Part shown: one piece after another, positions 1 to 10,400 of the stretch | Layout of the letters: each line of letters starts with the position of its first letter | How positions within the stretch are numbered: the stretch's first letter is position 1 | Origin: Schizochytrium sp. CCTCC M209059 | Taxonomy: Eukaryota; Sar; Bigyra; Thraustochytrida; Thraustochytriidae | DNA length: 46,467 bases | Reading direction: 5' to 3' | NCBI GenBank assembly: GCA_000818945.1 | Contig: KN805456.1 | Location: 1-46,467 of the forward strand | Made by a program: the position numbers and the translations under genes | The notes under the pieces: model-generated | What the model saw: only the letters and a program-made list of their open reading frames with translations | The model's database searches: none | Told to the model about the DNA's origin: nothing

Positions 1-688
1 GCTCTTTTGAAACGGAGAAAAGAAAAATTCTAGCTTAGAGTTTCCGGCAATGGGCATGGAGGGTAACAGAACATGCTGATGCGAAAAGCTTGGACTGCGA
101 CGACGGCTTCTCACATCCTTCCTGCCAACTCACAGTCCGTAAATTCTTTTACTTGTACGCGGTGCAATGCTTTGAGAAACTTTCACGGCATGTTGTGCGC
201 GCGCGCCCGCGTGCGACGGGAAGAAGAGTCCGGGCATCGCCTCCTCCGACTTCTCCCCCCAAAAAATACCTGCGCAACCAACCCATATGCACACGTATGC
301 GCATAATTCGATAAAATTGCATTCACATGAGCTTACGTTCACAATTTTTGGCCACTTTGTTTGTTTCTTCAAGTTTCTTGGTTCGTAGGTTGTTCTTCTT
401 TTATCAATTAATTCGTGTAGCAATAGGTTGAACATATCGTTTTGGAAAAAAGAAAGGTATGGTGGAGAGTCGGTCAAAAGAAGGCAAAACGAAGAAGAAG
501 AAGAGGAAATAAAAAAAGACTCGCATCAGTGTGAAATTAAATTGAGTTGATCTAATTTGATTTGATTTGATTTGCTTGGTGTGATTTGATTTAATTTGGT
601 TTGGTTTGGTTTGGATTGGATTGGATTGGTCTGGCTAGAGGTGAAGCAGAGAGTAAAGTTCGTGCAATGTCGTGGACGACATGGAAAT
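1..688. other. Intergenic region at left edge, no gene seen
   Basis: Only short, unrecognised reading frames occur here. The base composition is more AT-rich than the coding regions. Positions about 555-640 hold an imperfect run of TTGAT and TTTGG units. The region lies downstream of the MTD1-like gene, whose stop codon is at 689-691 on the minus strand, so part of it should be that gene's 3' untranslated region. Confidence 0.6.
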
Positions 689-1661
689 CTAGAGGTTGAC
701 GACCCGGCCTCCAGCCTCGACAACCTTAACGTTGGAGTCCGGAAGGTGGAAGTTGTTGATGAGACGGATCAAGTTGCGCTCAAGCATGGCCACGGTGACC
801 TTGCCGACCAGTGGCACGTAACGCACGCCGGAGATCTGAAGAAGTGCCTCCTCGTCAACATTTTTGAAGTGAGAGACATTGAGAACAACCGTGCCTGGCT
901 GAACCCACTCGGAGGGGAGCTTGTAGTTCTCGGAGGGCACACCGGTGACAATGACTCGCGAGTTTTTGCAGGCCTCCTCGACGGTCACGTCAGTGGGCAG
1001 CATCTTAGCCCGGCGCATGAGGTAGATGGAGTCGATGTCGACGCTGTAGACGTCGGCGCCATCGTTGGCAAGCATGGCACCTAGAGGGCGACCAACGATC
1101 TCGCTGCGGTTGATAATCGTCACCGTCTGCCCAGACATGCGGTCACCCAGAGGGAGGGTCTCGTCGTAGACCTTGAGGTATTCGAGAATCTTGACGAGCG
1201 CGAGCGGGGTGCAGGGCAGGAGGCACTTCTTGTTTGATGGCTCCCCGGAGATCATGGGCAGCTGTCGTACGTTATGGTACAGGTTGTGCCGGTACGTGTA
1301 GCAAAGACCCTCGACGTCTTTCTCGACGGCCACGAGGTCGCGCAGGTGGTCGTCCATGCGTCCGCCGTAGAACGAAGGAACGGCGCCGAAGCAAGGGTAG
1401 TAGATCATGATGCCGTGCACCTTGGGGTCCTCGTTGGCTTCCTGAACCTTGGCCTCGAGGTCGAGCGGCTTGCATTCGCGCAGCTCGAACTCGATGCCGT
1501 CCTTGCGGCAGGACTTGCCAGTCCACTCGGCGTACCGTTTGCTGGCCACATCCTCACTGGCAAGGAAGCCCACCAGCAGCGGCTTGACCTCTGCAGGCAT
1601 GGCCTGCACGAGCCGCTGCGTCTCCTGCCGGAACGGCCGCGTCGTCTCCAGTCGAGGCCAT
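689..1661 (-). CDS. MTD1: NAD-dependent methylenetetrahydrofolate dehydrogenase (MTD1 type), 5' end uncertain
   Basis: The protein oxidises 5,10-methylene-tetrahydrofolate to 5,10-methenyl-tetrahydrofolate with NAD+, a cytosolic one-carbon step. The continuous homologous frame runs 1681 to 689; its first in-frame ATG is at 1600. Visible family motifs are LLVGFLASED near the start, YAEWTGKS, the KDVEGL and YHNVR segments, PCTPLALVKILEYLKVY, INRSEIVGRPLGAMLANDGA followed by VYSVDID (dinucleotide site), VITGVPSENYKLP and VPLVGKVTVAML. These match the yeast NAD-dependent MTD1 branch better than bifunctional FolD/MTHFD enzymes. Residues before the ATG at 1600 (RPFRQETQRLVQAM) look like the first helix of the family, so translation probably starts upstream. 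A well-placed ATG at 1661 (context CGCAAGATGGCC) is one base out of frame with the homologous frame, implying an indel, an unseen intron or a regulatory upstream ORF. The enzyme identity is firm; the N-terminus is not. Confidence 0.9.
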
Positions 1662-2106
1662 CTTGCGTGGTTCGCCTTGGCTCAGCCTGGCCGCTCTGCT
1701 GCCGCTGCCGCTGCCGCCGCTGCTGCCGCTGCTGCCCGACTGCTGCCGGGGCCTGGGTCCGCGCCGCGCGTCGAGTCTGCTCGCCAGCTTCCCGCGCAGG
1801 CCGCTCCGCGTCCACCGCACGCAAGCAGGTCTGCCTGCAGCCGCGCATGCAGCCGCCGCGAACCGGTAATGCATGAACAAGCGGAATGCGCGCTACAGCT
1901 GCAGCGCGGAGCCAGGCATGCAGGCACGCATTGCATTGCAGGCACGCACTGCAGGCAGGCAGGCGGGGCTTTCTCTCTCTCTCCCTCCTGCGTGCCGCGG
2001 CTCGGCTCGCCCTCTCTCTCTGCGCCCTCCCTCTGCCCCGTCTCCCTCTTCTTCCCTTCCTGCTTCCTGCAGCTACTCCTCGCTCGCGTCCTCCTCGACG
2101 CACCGG

Positions 2107-2132
2107 GAGCGAGCGAGCGAGCGAGCGAGCGA
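2107..2132. repeat. (GAGC)n microsatellite
   Basis: About six tandem GAGC units in the MTD1/EF-hand spacer. Confidence 0.9.
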
Positions 2133-2264
2133 GGCAGCGGCCCGGGCAGCAGGTGCGGAGAGAGGGGATGACGCTGCCGCGCCGCGATGACGCTCGCGAG
2201 AGGCAGCGGCAGAGAGGGCCGAGGCGTGGGTCGGTCCTACGCGGGCGGCCGCCACGCGACCACC

Positions 2265-2540
2265 CATTCATTCATTCATTCGATCGTTCGTTCGTTCGTG
2301 CATGCCGTTTGTTGGTACGATTGTCACGGTGTGGTTCAAGTTGCTGGTGGAGCCCATGCAGTGCGCGAGAGCATTCACGCATCCGTCCATCCATTCATCC
2401 ATCCATTCATCCATTCATTCGATCATGGATGCATTCGATCATTCATTCGGTCGTTCATTCGGTCGTTCATTCGGTCATTCATTCGATCCTTGATCCAAGC
2501 ACGCATTCATTCATTCATTCATTCATTCATTCATTCATTC
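2265..2540. repeat. (ATTC)n / (GTTC)n tetranucleotide array, interrupted
   Basis: Tandem ATTC units with GTTC, ATCC and GATC variants occupy 2265-2299 and 2381-2540. Around 2447-2480 the variants form a 12-base higher-order unit (GTTCATTCGGTC) repeated about three times. A similar ATTC array lies at 38865-38904. Confidence 0.9.
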
Positions 2541-2680
2541 CACCAGGGCCACGCGCATCCCATCCGTTCGCGCGTCCCGGCGCGTTCTAGCAACGGGCAG
2601 TAGGCAGCTCGCGCAAGACCGCGCTGCCGAGAACCGCGCCGCGAGCCCAATTCCGGGCAGGAACCGGGAGCGGAGCGTGA

Positions 2681-2728
2681 GCCCAGCCCAGCCCAGCACA
2701 GCCCAGCACAGCCCAGCGCAGCCAAGCA
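2681..2728. repeat. CCCAG/CACAG pentanucleotide repeat
   Basis: Tandem GCCCA-type pentamers with CACAG and GCGCAG variants. Confidence 0.8.
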
Positions 2729-3283
2729 CACGCACAGCACTACTGGGCCTAGCAGCAGGCACGGCGAGGCTCGTAACGTAACGCAACGCTGGCCGGCGCA
2801 CGGTGCGCCCGAGAGCGCTCTTGGCCGCAAGGCGGCGCTGGTGGTGGTGGCGAGCGAGCTCGGGCCGCCTGAGCCGCGCGTCGCGGGCGCCGTCGGCAAC
2901 TTGCAGCTGGCTGACCGTGCACGCGTCTTGCGCGATGGAAGCGGGCTTGAGGAAGCAAGCAGGCATGGAATGACTGGCCGCGAGCGGAGCGAGACCTCTG
3001 AGGCGCCTCCGCTCCGGGATTGGATAGGACACAGTGTGCAGTGGATGCGGCGATGGCAGCGATGGCAGCAGCGACAGCATGGTAGAAGGCATTAAGGAGG
3101 CGTTTCGCGACTGCGAGCTGCTCTTTACAGTACTCAGGGGGCTGCTGCTACGTGCAGTGATGCGGATCGAAAGTAAAATCACTCACACGTCGTGCCCTCG
3201 CTTGCCCTCGGAGACCCGCGGAAGAGGACATTCATAGGCTTGATGTGAATTTTGAAAAGCAAGGAACGAGCCCGCCCTCAAGA

Positions 3284-3315
3284 TCTATCTATCTGCCTGC
3301 CTGCCTGCCTGCCTG
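3284..3315. repeat. (TCTA)n(TGCC)n compound microsatellite
   Basis: Two to three TCTA units followed directly by about five TGCC units. Confidence 0.85.
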
Positions 3316-3615
3316 AGGCGTAAGTGCACAAGGTGCAAAAAAGATTTCGTACCAACCAAGCCAAGAGTCACCGTTGCTGAAACCGAAAAAGCGGTTTCAC
3401 ATAAACATTGTAGTAGTGTGGCAGTCGTAGGGCCTAGTATACTACTATGGGACAAATTCCAACCGTTATACTAGCCTAGTCGTCCCAAGTCAAATGATGA
3501 GACACAGACCTTTAGCGCTCAAGTTGAGCTCGAGGGCTCGAAGAAAGGCCAACGGTCTTTTCATTATAATCTCTCCCAGAGTCTGCCAATGGCTGGAAGA
3601 GGATAAGGCAACCTG

Positions 3616-3640
3616 AAGGCAAGGCAAGGCAAGGCAAGGC
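3616..3640. repeat. (AAGGC)n pentanucleotide repeat
   Basis: Five tandem AAGGC units about 140 bp upstream of the EF-hand ATG, in its probable leader or promoter. Confidence 0.85.
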
Positions 3641-3743
3641 GAACGACCCGTCCGCCTTCGCCTTCTCCTTCGAAGGAAAGAAAGAAAGAAAGGAAGAAGA
3701 CAAGAATAAAAGCGGAGAAGGCCACACGCGGACGGCGCGTCTA

Positions 3744-3766
3744 CGACGCGACGCGACGCGACGCGG
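3744..3766. repeat. (GACGC)n pentanucleotide repeat in the EF-hand leader
   Basis: Tandem CGACG/GACGC units end 10 bases before the start codon at 3777, so they are likely in the 5' untranslated region. Confidence 0.85.
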
Positions 3767-3776
3767 TGGAGAGAGA

Positions 3777-4241
3777 ATGTCGATCAACGTGCACGAGGTG
3801 CTGACGGAGGAGGAGATCGAGGACTGCCACAAGGCCTTCATCCAGTTTGACGCAGACGGAAGCGGCACCATCGAGTCATGGGAGCTCAAAGGCATCCTTG
3901 AGGCCTTGGGCCAAAAGCCGAGCGACCAGGAAATCCTACACATGATCAGCGAGGTCGATGACAATGACTCAAACAGCATCGAGTTTAGCGAGTTCCTCAT
4001 CGTCATGGCCCGCCAAAAGCTTGAAAACAACGACACCGGCAAAGAACGCGACATCTTTGACGCATGGGTCGCCGTTGGAGGTGGTGCCGACCTGAGTGGG
4101 TTCGTTGACGCAGAAAAGCTCATCAAAATCATCAAGCATGACTTTTGCCTCAATATTGACATCGAAACCATGATCAAAGAGATGGACACCTCTGGTGACG
4201 GACGCGTTGACTACGAAGAGTTCGTGGCCCTTTTCAAGTAG
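3777..4241 (+). CDS. Four-EF-hand calmodulin-like protein, probably axonemal
   Basis: A 154-residue calcium-binding protein of the calmodulin/centrin superfamily. EF1 (loop 25-36, starting DADGSG) and EF4 (loop 137-148, starting DTSGDG) have the acidic residues at positions 1, 3, 5 and 12 needed for calcium binding. EF2 (61-72) keeps D1, N3, S5 and E12 but has Asn at position 6 where Gly is usual. EF3 (around 95-114, with the segment AVGGGADLSG) is degenerate and probably binds no calcium. The stretch with that degenerate third hand, followed by KLIKIIK and IDIETMIKEMD, recalls the LC4/p18 calmodulin-like light chain of outer-arm dynein, but this is memory of the family and not a search. Centrin or another ciliary calmodulin-like protein are alternatives. 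The ATG follows GAGAGA and a GACGC repeat leader. Its stop lies 197 bp from the 3' end of midasin, which converges on it. Confidence 0.88.
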   Translation: MSINVHEVLTEEEIEDCHKAFIQFDADGSGTIESWELKGILEALGQKPSDQEILHMISEVDDNDSNSIEFSEFLIVMARQKLENNDTGKERDIFDAWVAVGGGADLSGFVDAEKLIKIIKHDFCLNIDIETMIKEMDTSGDGRVDYEEFVALFK

Positions 4242-4438
4242 ATGGAAAGCCACCTTTGTCACACAAAACCTGCCGAGGCTGACCTAGACAATACACAAAT
4301 CATCATGTTATTCGCTGTTCTGCTAATTAAAGTATACGTGCAACGTCGCACTATCCATGGTCCTGATGAATCAAACTAGGCTACAACCATGCTGTCGTCG
4401 AACAAAGCATCCAAGAGGATCGCATCTACACCTCGCAA
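4242..4438. other. Convergent 3' spacer between EF-hand gene and midasin
   Basis: Both genes end here, 197 bp apart on opposite strands, so both 3' untranslated regions and polyadenylation signals must fit in this space or overlap. No hairpin terminator is expected for RNA polymerase II genes and none is called. Confidence 0.6.
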
Positions 4439-7400
4439 CTACTCGCGGCTGCTCAAAAGCTCGAACCACTGGCGAAGTCCGTCGGCAAGAACCTCAGGCA
4501 GCGACTCCATATCCTTGAGAATCACATAAAGAGGAAACGGGTAGTCATCCAGGTAATTGCTCATTTTGACCTTGCCCTTGACGAAACTCGCCTGACGCGT
4601 CGTCAGAATGCTTTCTTGGCCAGCAAACTCAACGACCACAAGAACAATCAGCACGCGTTGCGCCATCGCCTCGCGAACCATGCGCTTGACTCGCTCGCGA
4701 GCTGCCGAGTCGAAACGACCATCAGAGATGAAAAACGCAAGTTGACGGAACTCTGTCGTTTGCCCTGACGCTGAGGCATGAACTGCACCAAGGTCATCCC
4801 GCGCGCGCTCGAACCGACGCAATATCACCTGCAAGCCTTCTTCGATCGAAGTCTTTTCCTGGTCGAATTTCACCTGCGAGACGATCGAAGCTCCACTGTT
4901 GTCTGAAAAGGGTTGCGACAAATCATGGACCATGTCGACGCCGTCTCCGAAGCTAACAACGCCGACCTGGCCGACCTCTAGCTTGGTCAAGGCCTTGCTA
5001 ATCGTCACCAATGCCGTCAATGCTAGATCTCCGCACATAGCCATGGACTTGGAGTCATCAATCGCCAAGAGAACCTGGTATTCGCGCTTGCTTGGCTTGG
5101 TTCTCCGGAGCCAGATCTTATCCTTGCGAAACTGACTCGCAATGTACGGGATAACGCGGCGCATATTGATTCGCTTGCCGGTTCGGTAGTCACCACGAAG
5201 CTTCGAGGCCAATGTTGGCTCCAGCAAAAGGCGAAGTTGCTCACAAAGCCGCTGCGAGCTTTCATTCGTGTCGCCTGCCAGACGCCCCCAGCGCTCCCGA
5301 TCAGCTTCGGACAGCTCCTCAAGTTTGACCGCCCCGCCAAAGGCATCCTCGTCATCCTCTGCGGCATCGTAATCGTTGCGTCGGGCGTCCGCCAGTGCGC
5401 CACGCGCCTCCGCAACCTGCGCAGGAAGGTCCTTGTCGGTTTCGATCACGTGTCCTTGATCGTCCTCATCGGCTTCGTTGACCTTTTCATCGTCAGAATG
5501 CCCGTCCTGTTCGCCGTCGCGGGCTTTCTCGTCGTTCTCTTTTGTCTCTCCATCGACCTCGAGACCGGTACGCTGCCGCTTCTTGCGTGGTTTCGACGAA
5601 TGCGCCTCGTTATCGTCCTTGGCGTCATCATCATTCTTGTCATCATTGCCGTCTGCGTCCTCGTCCTCGTCGTCCTCATCGGTCATCTTGCGCTTGCCTT
5701 CGCCTTGGTTTTCACGCTCGTCGTTTTCTTCCTCCATGGCATCCTCGCCAGTCTTCCCTTCGTCTTCCTTTTCATCCTGACCCTCGTCTTCATCTTCAGG
5801 AGGGAGACCTGCTTCATCGGTGGTATCCTGAGCAGAGGGCGCAAGAACTTGTGTCGTGGCTTCGGCTTTCGAGTCTGAAAACTCGTACGCGCGATCATCC
5901 GCGTCAGCGTCTTGCTCCTTGCCCTTTTCCTCATCTTGCTGGTTGGCATCGTCCAAACCCGCGTCGCTGTCTTCGCCATCGTCCTCGTCATTTTCATCCT
6001 TGCCTTCATCGGCGAGCATCGAAAGACGTCTGTGCCAATGCTCTAATGCACTTCCAGCGTCGCGCCATGGATTCGGTCGCTCACGCGCTTGTTGCTGGTC
6101 CTTGTCTTGATCTTGGTCCTGGCCATCGTCTCCATCGCGATCTTCGTCGAGCTGGGACTCATCCTTGACCCAATCCTCGCGAGACGCGTCTCCTTCGTCC
6201 TGAGGTTTGCCGCGGCTAGAACTTTGCTGTCCGGGGTCCTTCTCCTTTGATTCGGCCTCGTCTTGGTCCTCTGCATCCTCTGCGTGCTGCGCCGCAGACT
6301 GAGCCGCATCTTGCTTGTCCTGATCGGCCTCGTCGTCATTCTCGCCCGCCTTCGGAGCGTCTGTGCCAAACGCCCGGTCCTCCATCTTATCGTCCTCGTC
6401 TTCAGCGGCTTGTTCGGGGAGTTGCACGGGCTTTTCGCTCGGGTCTTCGTCCTCCTTGTCCTTGTCCTCGTCCTTGTCCTCCTCATCACCCTTGTCGCCT
6501 TCATCATCGTCGGCTTCCTCTTGGCCTTGATTCTCTGTGCGATCCTGATCCGCCTGCTCGCGGTCATTTTCCTCTGCATCGCTGTGGCCGGCATCATCAT
6601 CCTTAGCCTCAGCGTCTGCCTCGGCGTCCTCTTCCTCCTTGTCTTCGCCATCTTCGTCGGCACCATCGCTAAGTGCGCCGTCGACATCCATTGCGCCGTC
6701 CTCGCCTTCGTCTGCGCCAGCTTCTTCCTCGTCCTCGTCCTCGTCAATTTGCATGTCCTCGGGAAGATCTTCGACCTCATCGTTGCGATCGTCCGGCAAG
6801 ACCTGCTCCTCTGCATCCTCGCCAGTAACGTCTTCATCTTCGTCCTGCGCGACATCCATATTGCGCTCCTCGACATTGTCGGCTTCGTCGACACGATCAG
6901 GACCCTCGGCCTCGTCCTCGTCCTTGTCGCCCTTGGGATCCTGCTTGTTACGATCCTGCGCATCGTCGGGCTTTTCCTTTGGCTCTTGCTTGTCCTTATC
7001 ATCCTCTTCATCTTCTTCTTTCGCGCGAAGCTCGTCGTTGCCATCGTCGCCTTGCATAGGAGCGTCCTTCTCGAAGCTTTCCGGTTCATCGTCCTTGCCT
7101 TCGTCCTCGCTGTCTTCATCGTCCTCGTTCCACAGCTTTTCGTCGACGACATGCTCGTCCTCGCGGTCGAGATCGCCCATTTCTCGGTCGAGCTCTTCTT
7201 CGTCGTCCTCATTGTTCTCTTCTTGATCCTCCTTTTGCTCAGGATCTTCCACATCAAAGATATCGCCTTCGAATTCGTTCTCCATCTCCATGCCATCGTC
7301 ACCCTTGCGCTCGTCGGGCTTTTCTTCCTCCTTTTTGTCCTGGTCGCCGTCCTCTTGCTCCTTCTTTTGGCCCAAAAGCTGTTCTTCGTCCTCGATCTCG

Positions 7401-10400
7401 TCGGTGACGTCTTCACGGCCCTTGCCTTCGCCCATGCCGGTGCCCTCTCCTTCACCAAAGGCTTCGGCATCTTCGCCTTCACCTTCTTCCTCCTCGTCAG
7501 GCGGCTTGCAAAACCCATTGCTTGCAAGGCTTCGGAACACGCGAAGCATGAGAAACTCGAAGCGCCCCAAGTGTGCAAGAAATTCCACGCTCTGCACTTC
7601 CAGAGCTCGCACCGTGGCTTCCAGCTGGCCCACAAAGTTCGACGCAAGCTCCACGAGCGCGCGAAGTCCGCGTGATGAGCGATCGTCGAGCCCACCGTCG
7701 CAGAGGGCAGTCAAGCAGTCGCGAGACGCTGCGCCAACCCTTGTTGCCAGCTGCGTGACCCTTGTGCTCTTGAGCAAAGCCAGCTGCCGCTGGTGCTGTG
7801 CCACAATTCCGGAGGCTTGCGGTTCATCCGACGTTTCTGTAAACGGAAGCAGCCCCGATCGCACATCTTGCATGATCACGAGAGCCAACTCGACAACCTC
7901 GTCGACGGATGCTGGCGCGATCTGCTGAGACTGCGGGGACTGCCGCGAGGCCTTTTCCTTGTCGTCTTCCTGTGACTTGACCGCTCGTTGCGCTTGTCCT
8001 TCCTCGTGTGTCGACGCCAGCGACGAGGCAGACGAGAGACTTGCGCCAAAGTCGTCGCCCGTCGCCACGAGTTCGCGAACGTGAGCAACAACCTCGCGAA
8101 GGACTTGGGACGGAAGCCCAACATGCTCAAGACCACCAGAAAGATCCGAAATGGCGCTTTGCACGTCCCGCAGAACCTCTGGCAGCTCTTCCAGTTGCTT
8201 GGTCTCATCGTGCGTAAGGCACAAATGGCCGAGACCGGGGCTCACGAGCGCCTGTGCCCGTGCCACGCGGTCCGCAAGCGTACGGACAGCCACAGCACCA
8301 TCGCCCTCGGCATGACTGCGGAGGTCGCTCAGTGTGGATAGCTTGCCAAGCATCGAGGAGGCGCCTCGTGCGCGAAGATATGCACTCACTTCGTCTGCAC
8401 CTGGTTGCGCCGCCAAGACCCGGAGGAAGTCCGCCAATTCTTCTACGTTGCCTTGCAAGGCCTGCAGCATTTCCACAAGTCGCATATGGAGCTCGACACC
8501 TGCTTCGTCGAGCCTAGCGCTGCTCTGCGCAACACGCGCGAGATCAGCAGCAGCTTGCCGCAACGCCAATCGCCCGTCCACGTGCAAAGCCAGCGCCTCA
8601 CGCTGGTCAACCATGATTTCCATGGCATGCTCACAAAAGCGAAGACCACGTTGCATTTGCATGCGCGGAAGATCTGCCGAAAGCGCGCCCGAGACAATGT
8701 TGACACGGAGACGCTGGAGCTGCGCGAGGTCCTTGTAAAAGTCACGGTCGGATCGAGCAAAGAGTGCCGTGGCGGACGATGGCATGCCAATCTTCTCCAA
8801 ATCCTGCACCACGATGGGGCGCATCGAAAAGAGCTTCAGAGAGGTGCCACTGTTCTTTTGTTCGTCCTCGCCGACAGCGGCAAACAGCATGGCATTGTCG
8901 GCGCGTGCCTGTGAGAGACCTTCCTCACGGAGCGCGCGAAAGAAGTCGACCACCGCGCGCTGCTTGGCACTTTGCGGGGCCTTGCCGGTTCGTAGGCTCT
9001 TGATGCGATCAATGACGGCCTCATTCATAGCGGCTGCGCGCGTTAGATCCTGACGCCAAGCCTCGCTTGAAAGCGCACGCGCCACGACCTTGCGCGCAAT
9101 CGTCTCCGTTTTAGTGGCCAGCTTGGGCAAGCGCAGCCCATAGCCACCCGGCGTGTCCATGAACGAGCCCGACACGTTCTCGCCAAGAGCCTCAGAGGGA
9201 CTTGCCTTCACGCTTGCAAGAGACAGCTTGCCGACCGCTGGAAGGCGGCTCGTGTCAATGTCGTCCATCTCAACGAGGATTGCCTCGCCTTCACCGGAAC
9301 GGGGTTCCGTTCGCTTACCGACGCGGCTGTCAAGCACGTGCTCAATCGTTTGGTAAGCAGGTTGCGCGAGAATCTCGTCGACGTCACCAGAGAGCTTGTG
9401 CAACAGACGATGCGTCTTTTCTGCGCTTACCTTGAGCGCATAGTAGTTGCGGTCATCCCACTTGGCCAGCTTGACTTGATCTTTGAGCTTCTGCTTGATC
9501 GGCACGCGCTGGCGATCTGCCGTGGCACGAATGTCCGCAATCCACTGCGCATAGTATCGCTCCAGATGCCAGAACTGGTGCTCCATTACCGTCAACGTCT
9601 CGTCCGCAGAACTAGCGTCTCCGTCAGCTTCGCGTGCTTCGCGTTTGCGCCGCAAAAGCTCGCCCAATGCCCCAAGCATGCGAAGCCGCGTTTCAAAACA
9701 ACCAAGCGTGGCAGTGCGGGCGAATTGGTCCATTGTCGAGAACAACACATCCGCAACTTCAGCGCTTTCTAGCTCGCCAGTGACGAGTGAGTACGTCTCG
9801 TAGAACCACAGCTTGGCCTCGTCCTGAGATGCACGCGCGCGTTGTTCCAGCAGATAGGGCCAAGAACGGAGCTCGAGCTTGCGCCAACGAACCACAAGTC
9901 GTACGAAAGGTGCCGTAAAGCCACGAATACTCACGTCCTTGTGCGCTACCATCTCCCAGTCGTTGGCAATGCGCAAGAGGGTTTCAATACCTACCAGTGC
10001 GCGCATCAGCGGGCACGTCAGCGGCAGTTCGCGGAGCCGCATCGTCAACTTGGCAAGCTGCAGCAGGGGCGCATTATCCGGCCAGCTGGCAAGGAGCTCG
10101 TCCAGCTTTGCAGAAAGTTGAATGAGCGGTACCTCCAATAACGCGACCTCCTCCACAAAGCTGTCTTGGTTCAGGTTCTTCTTGACCGGTACCACTTCGC
10201 CAAGATCGACAGTGACATCTTGAGGCTCGTCTGCCAATGGCGCGAGTTTTACGCGACGCTGGCAGTCCTGGGCGCCGAGTGCCAGGGCCAGCACATGGGC
10301 CCCAATGATTCCTCCACGATTTTTATCGACGCCAAGTTCCAGAGGATCCGCAAAGATACCGGCAGCATGGTAGCCAACACCAAGATATGCCTCTGCGACG

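Larger units (their letters stand above)
1682..3776. other. Divergent intergenic region, microsatellite-rich, no gene seen
   Basis: This 2.1 kb stretch separates the minus-strand MTD1-like gene from the plus-strand EF-hand gene, so it should carry both promoters. Read on the MTD1 sense strand, 1690-1750 is a mixed CAG/CGG triplet run directly 5' of the gene. Other repeats are GAGC (2107-2132), ATTC (2265-2540), CCCAG/CACAG (2681-2728), TCTA then TGCC (3284-3315), AAGGC (3616-3640) and GACGC (3744-3766). Short frames inside are low-complexity and unrecognised. Confidence 0.6.

Noticed and set aside
1405..2271. 288-codon Arg-rich minus-strand frame
   Set aside because: It overlaps the MTD1-like enzyme out of frame and consists of low-complexity Arg/Ala/Gln sequence.
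6043..7695. Long Lys/Arg/Thr-rich minus-strand frame and long hydrophobic or Ser-rich plus-strand frames
   Set aside because: They are other-frame readings of the GA-rich codons of midasin's acidic linker.
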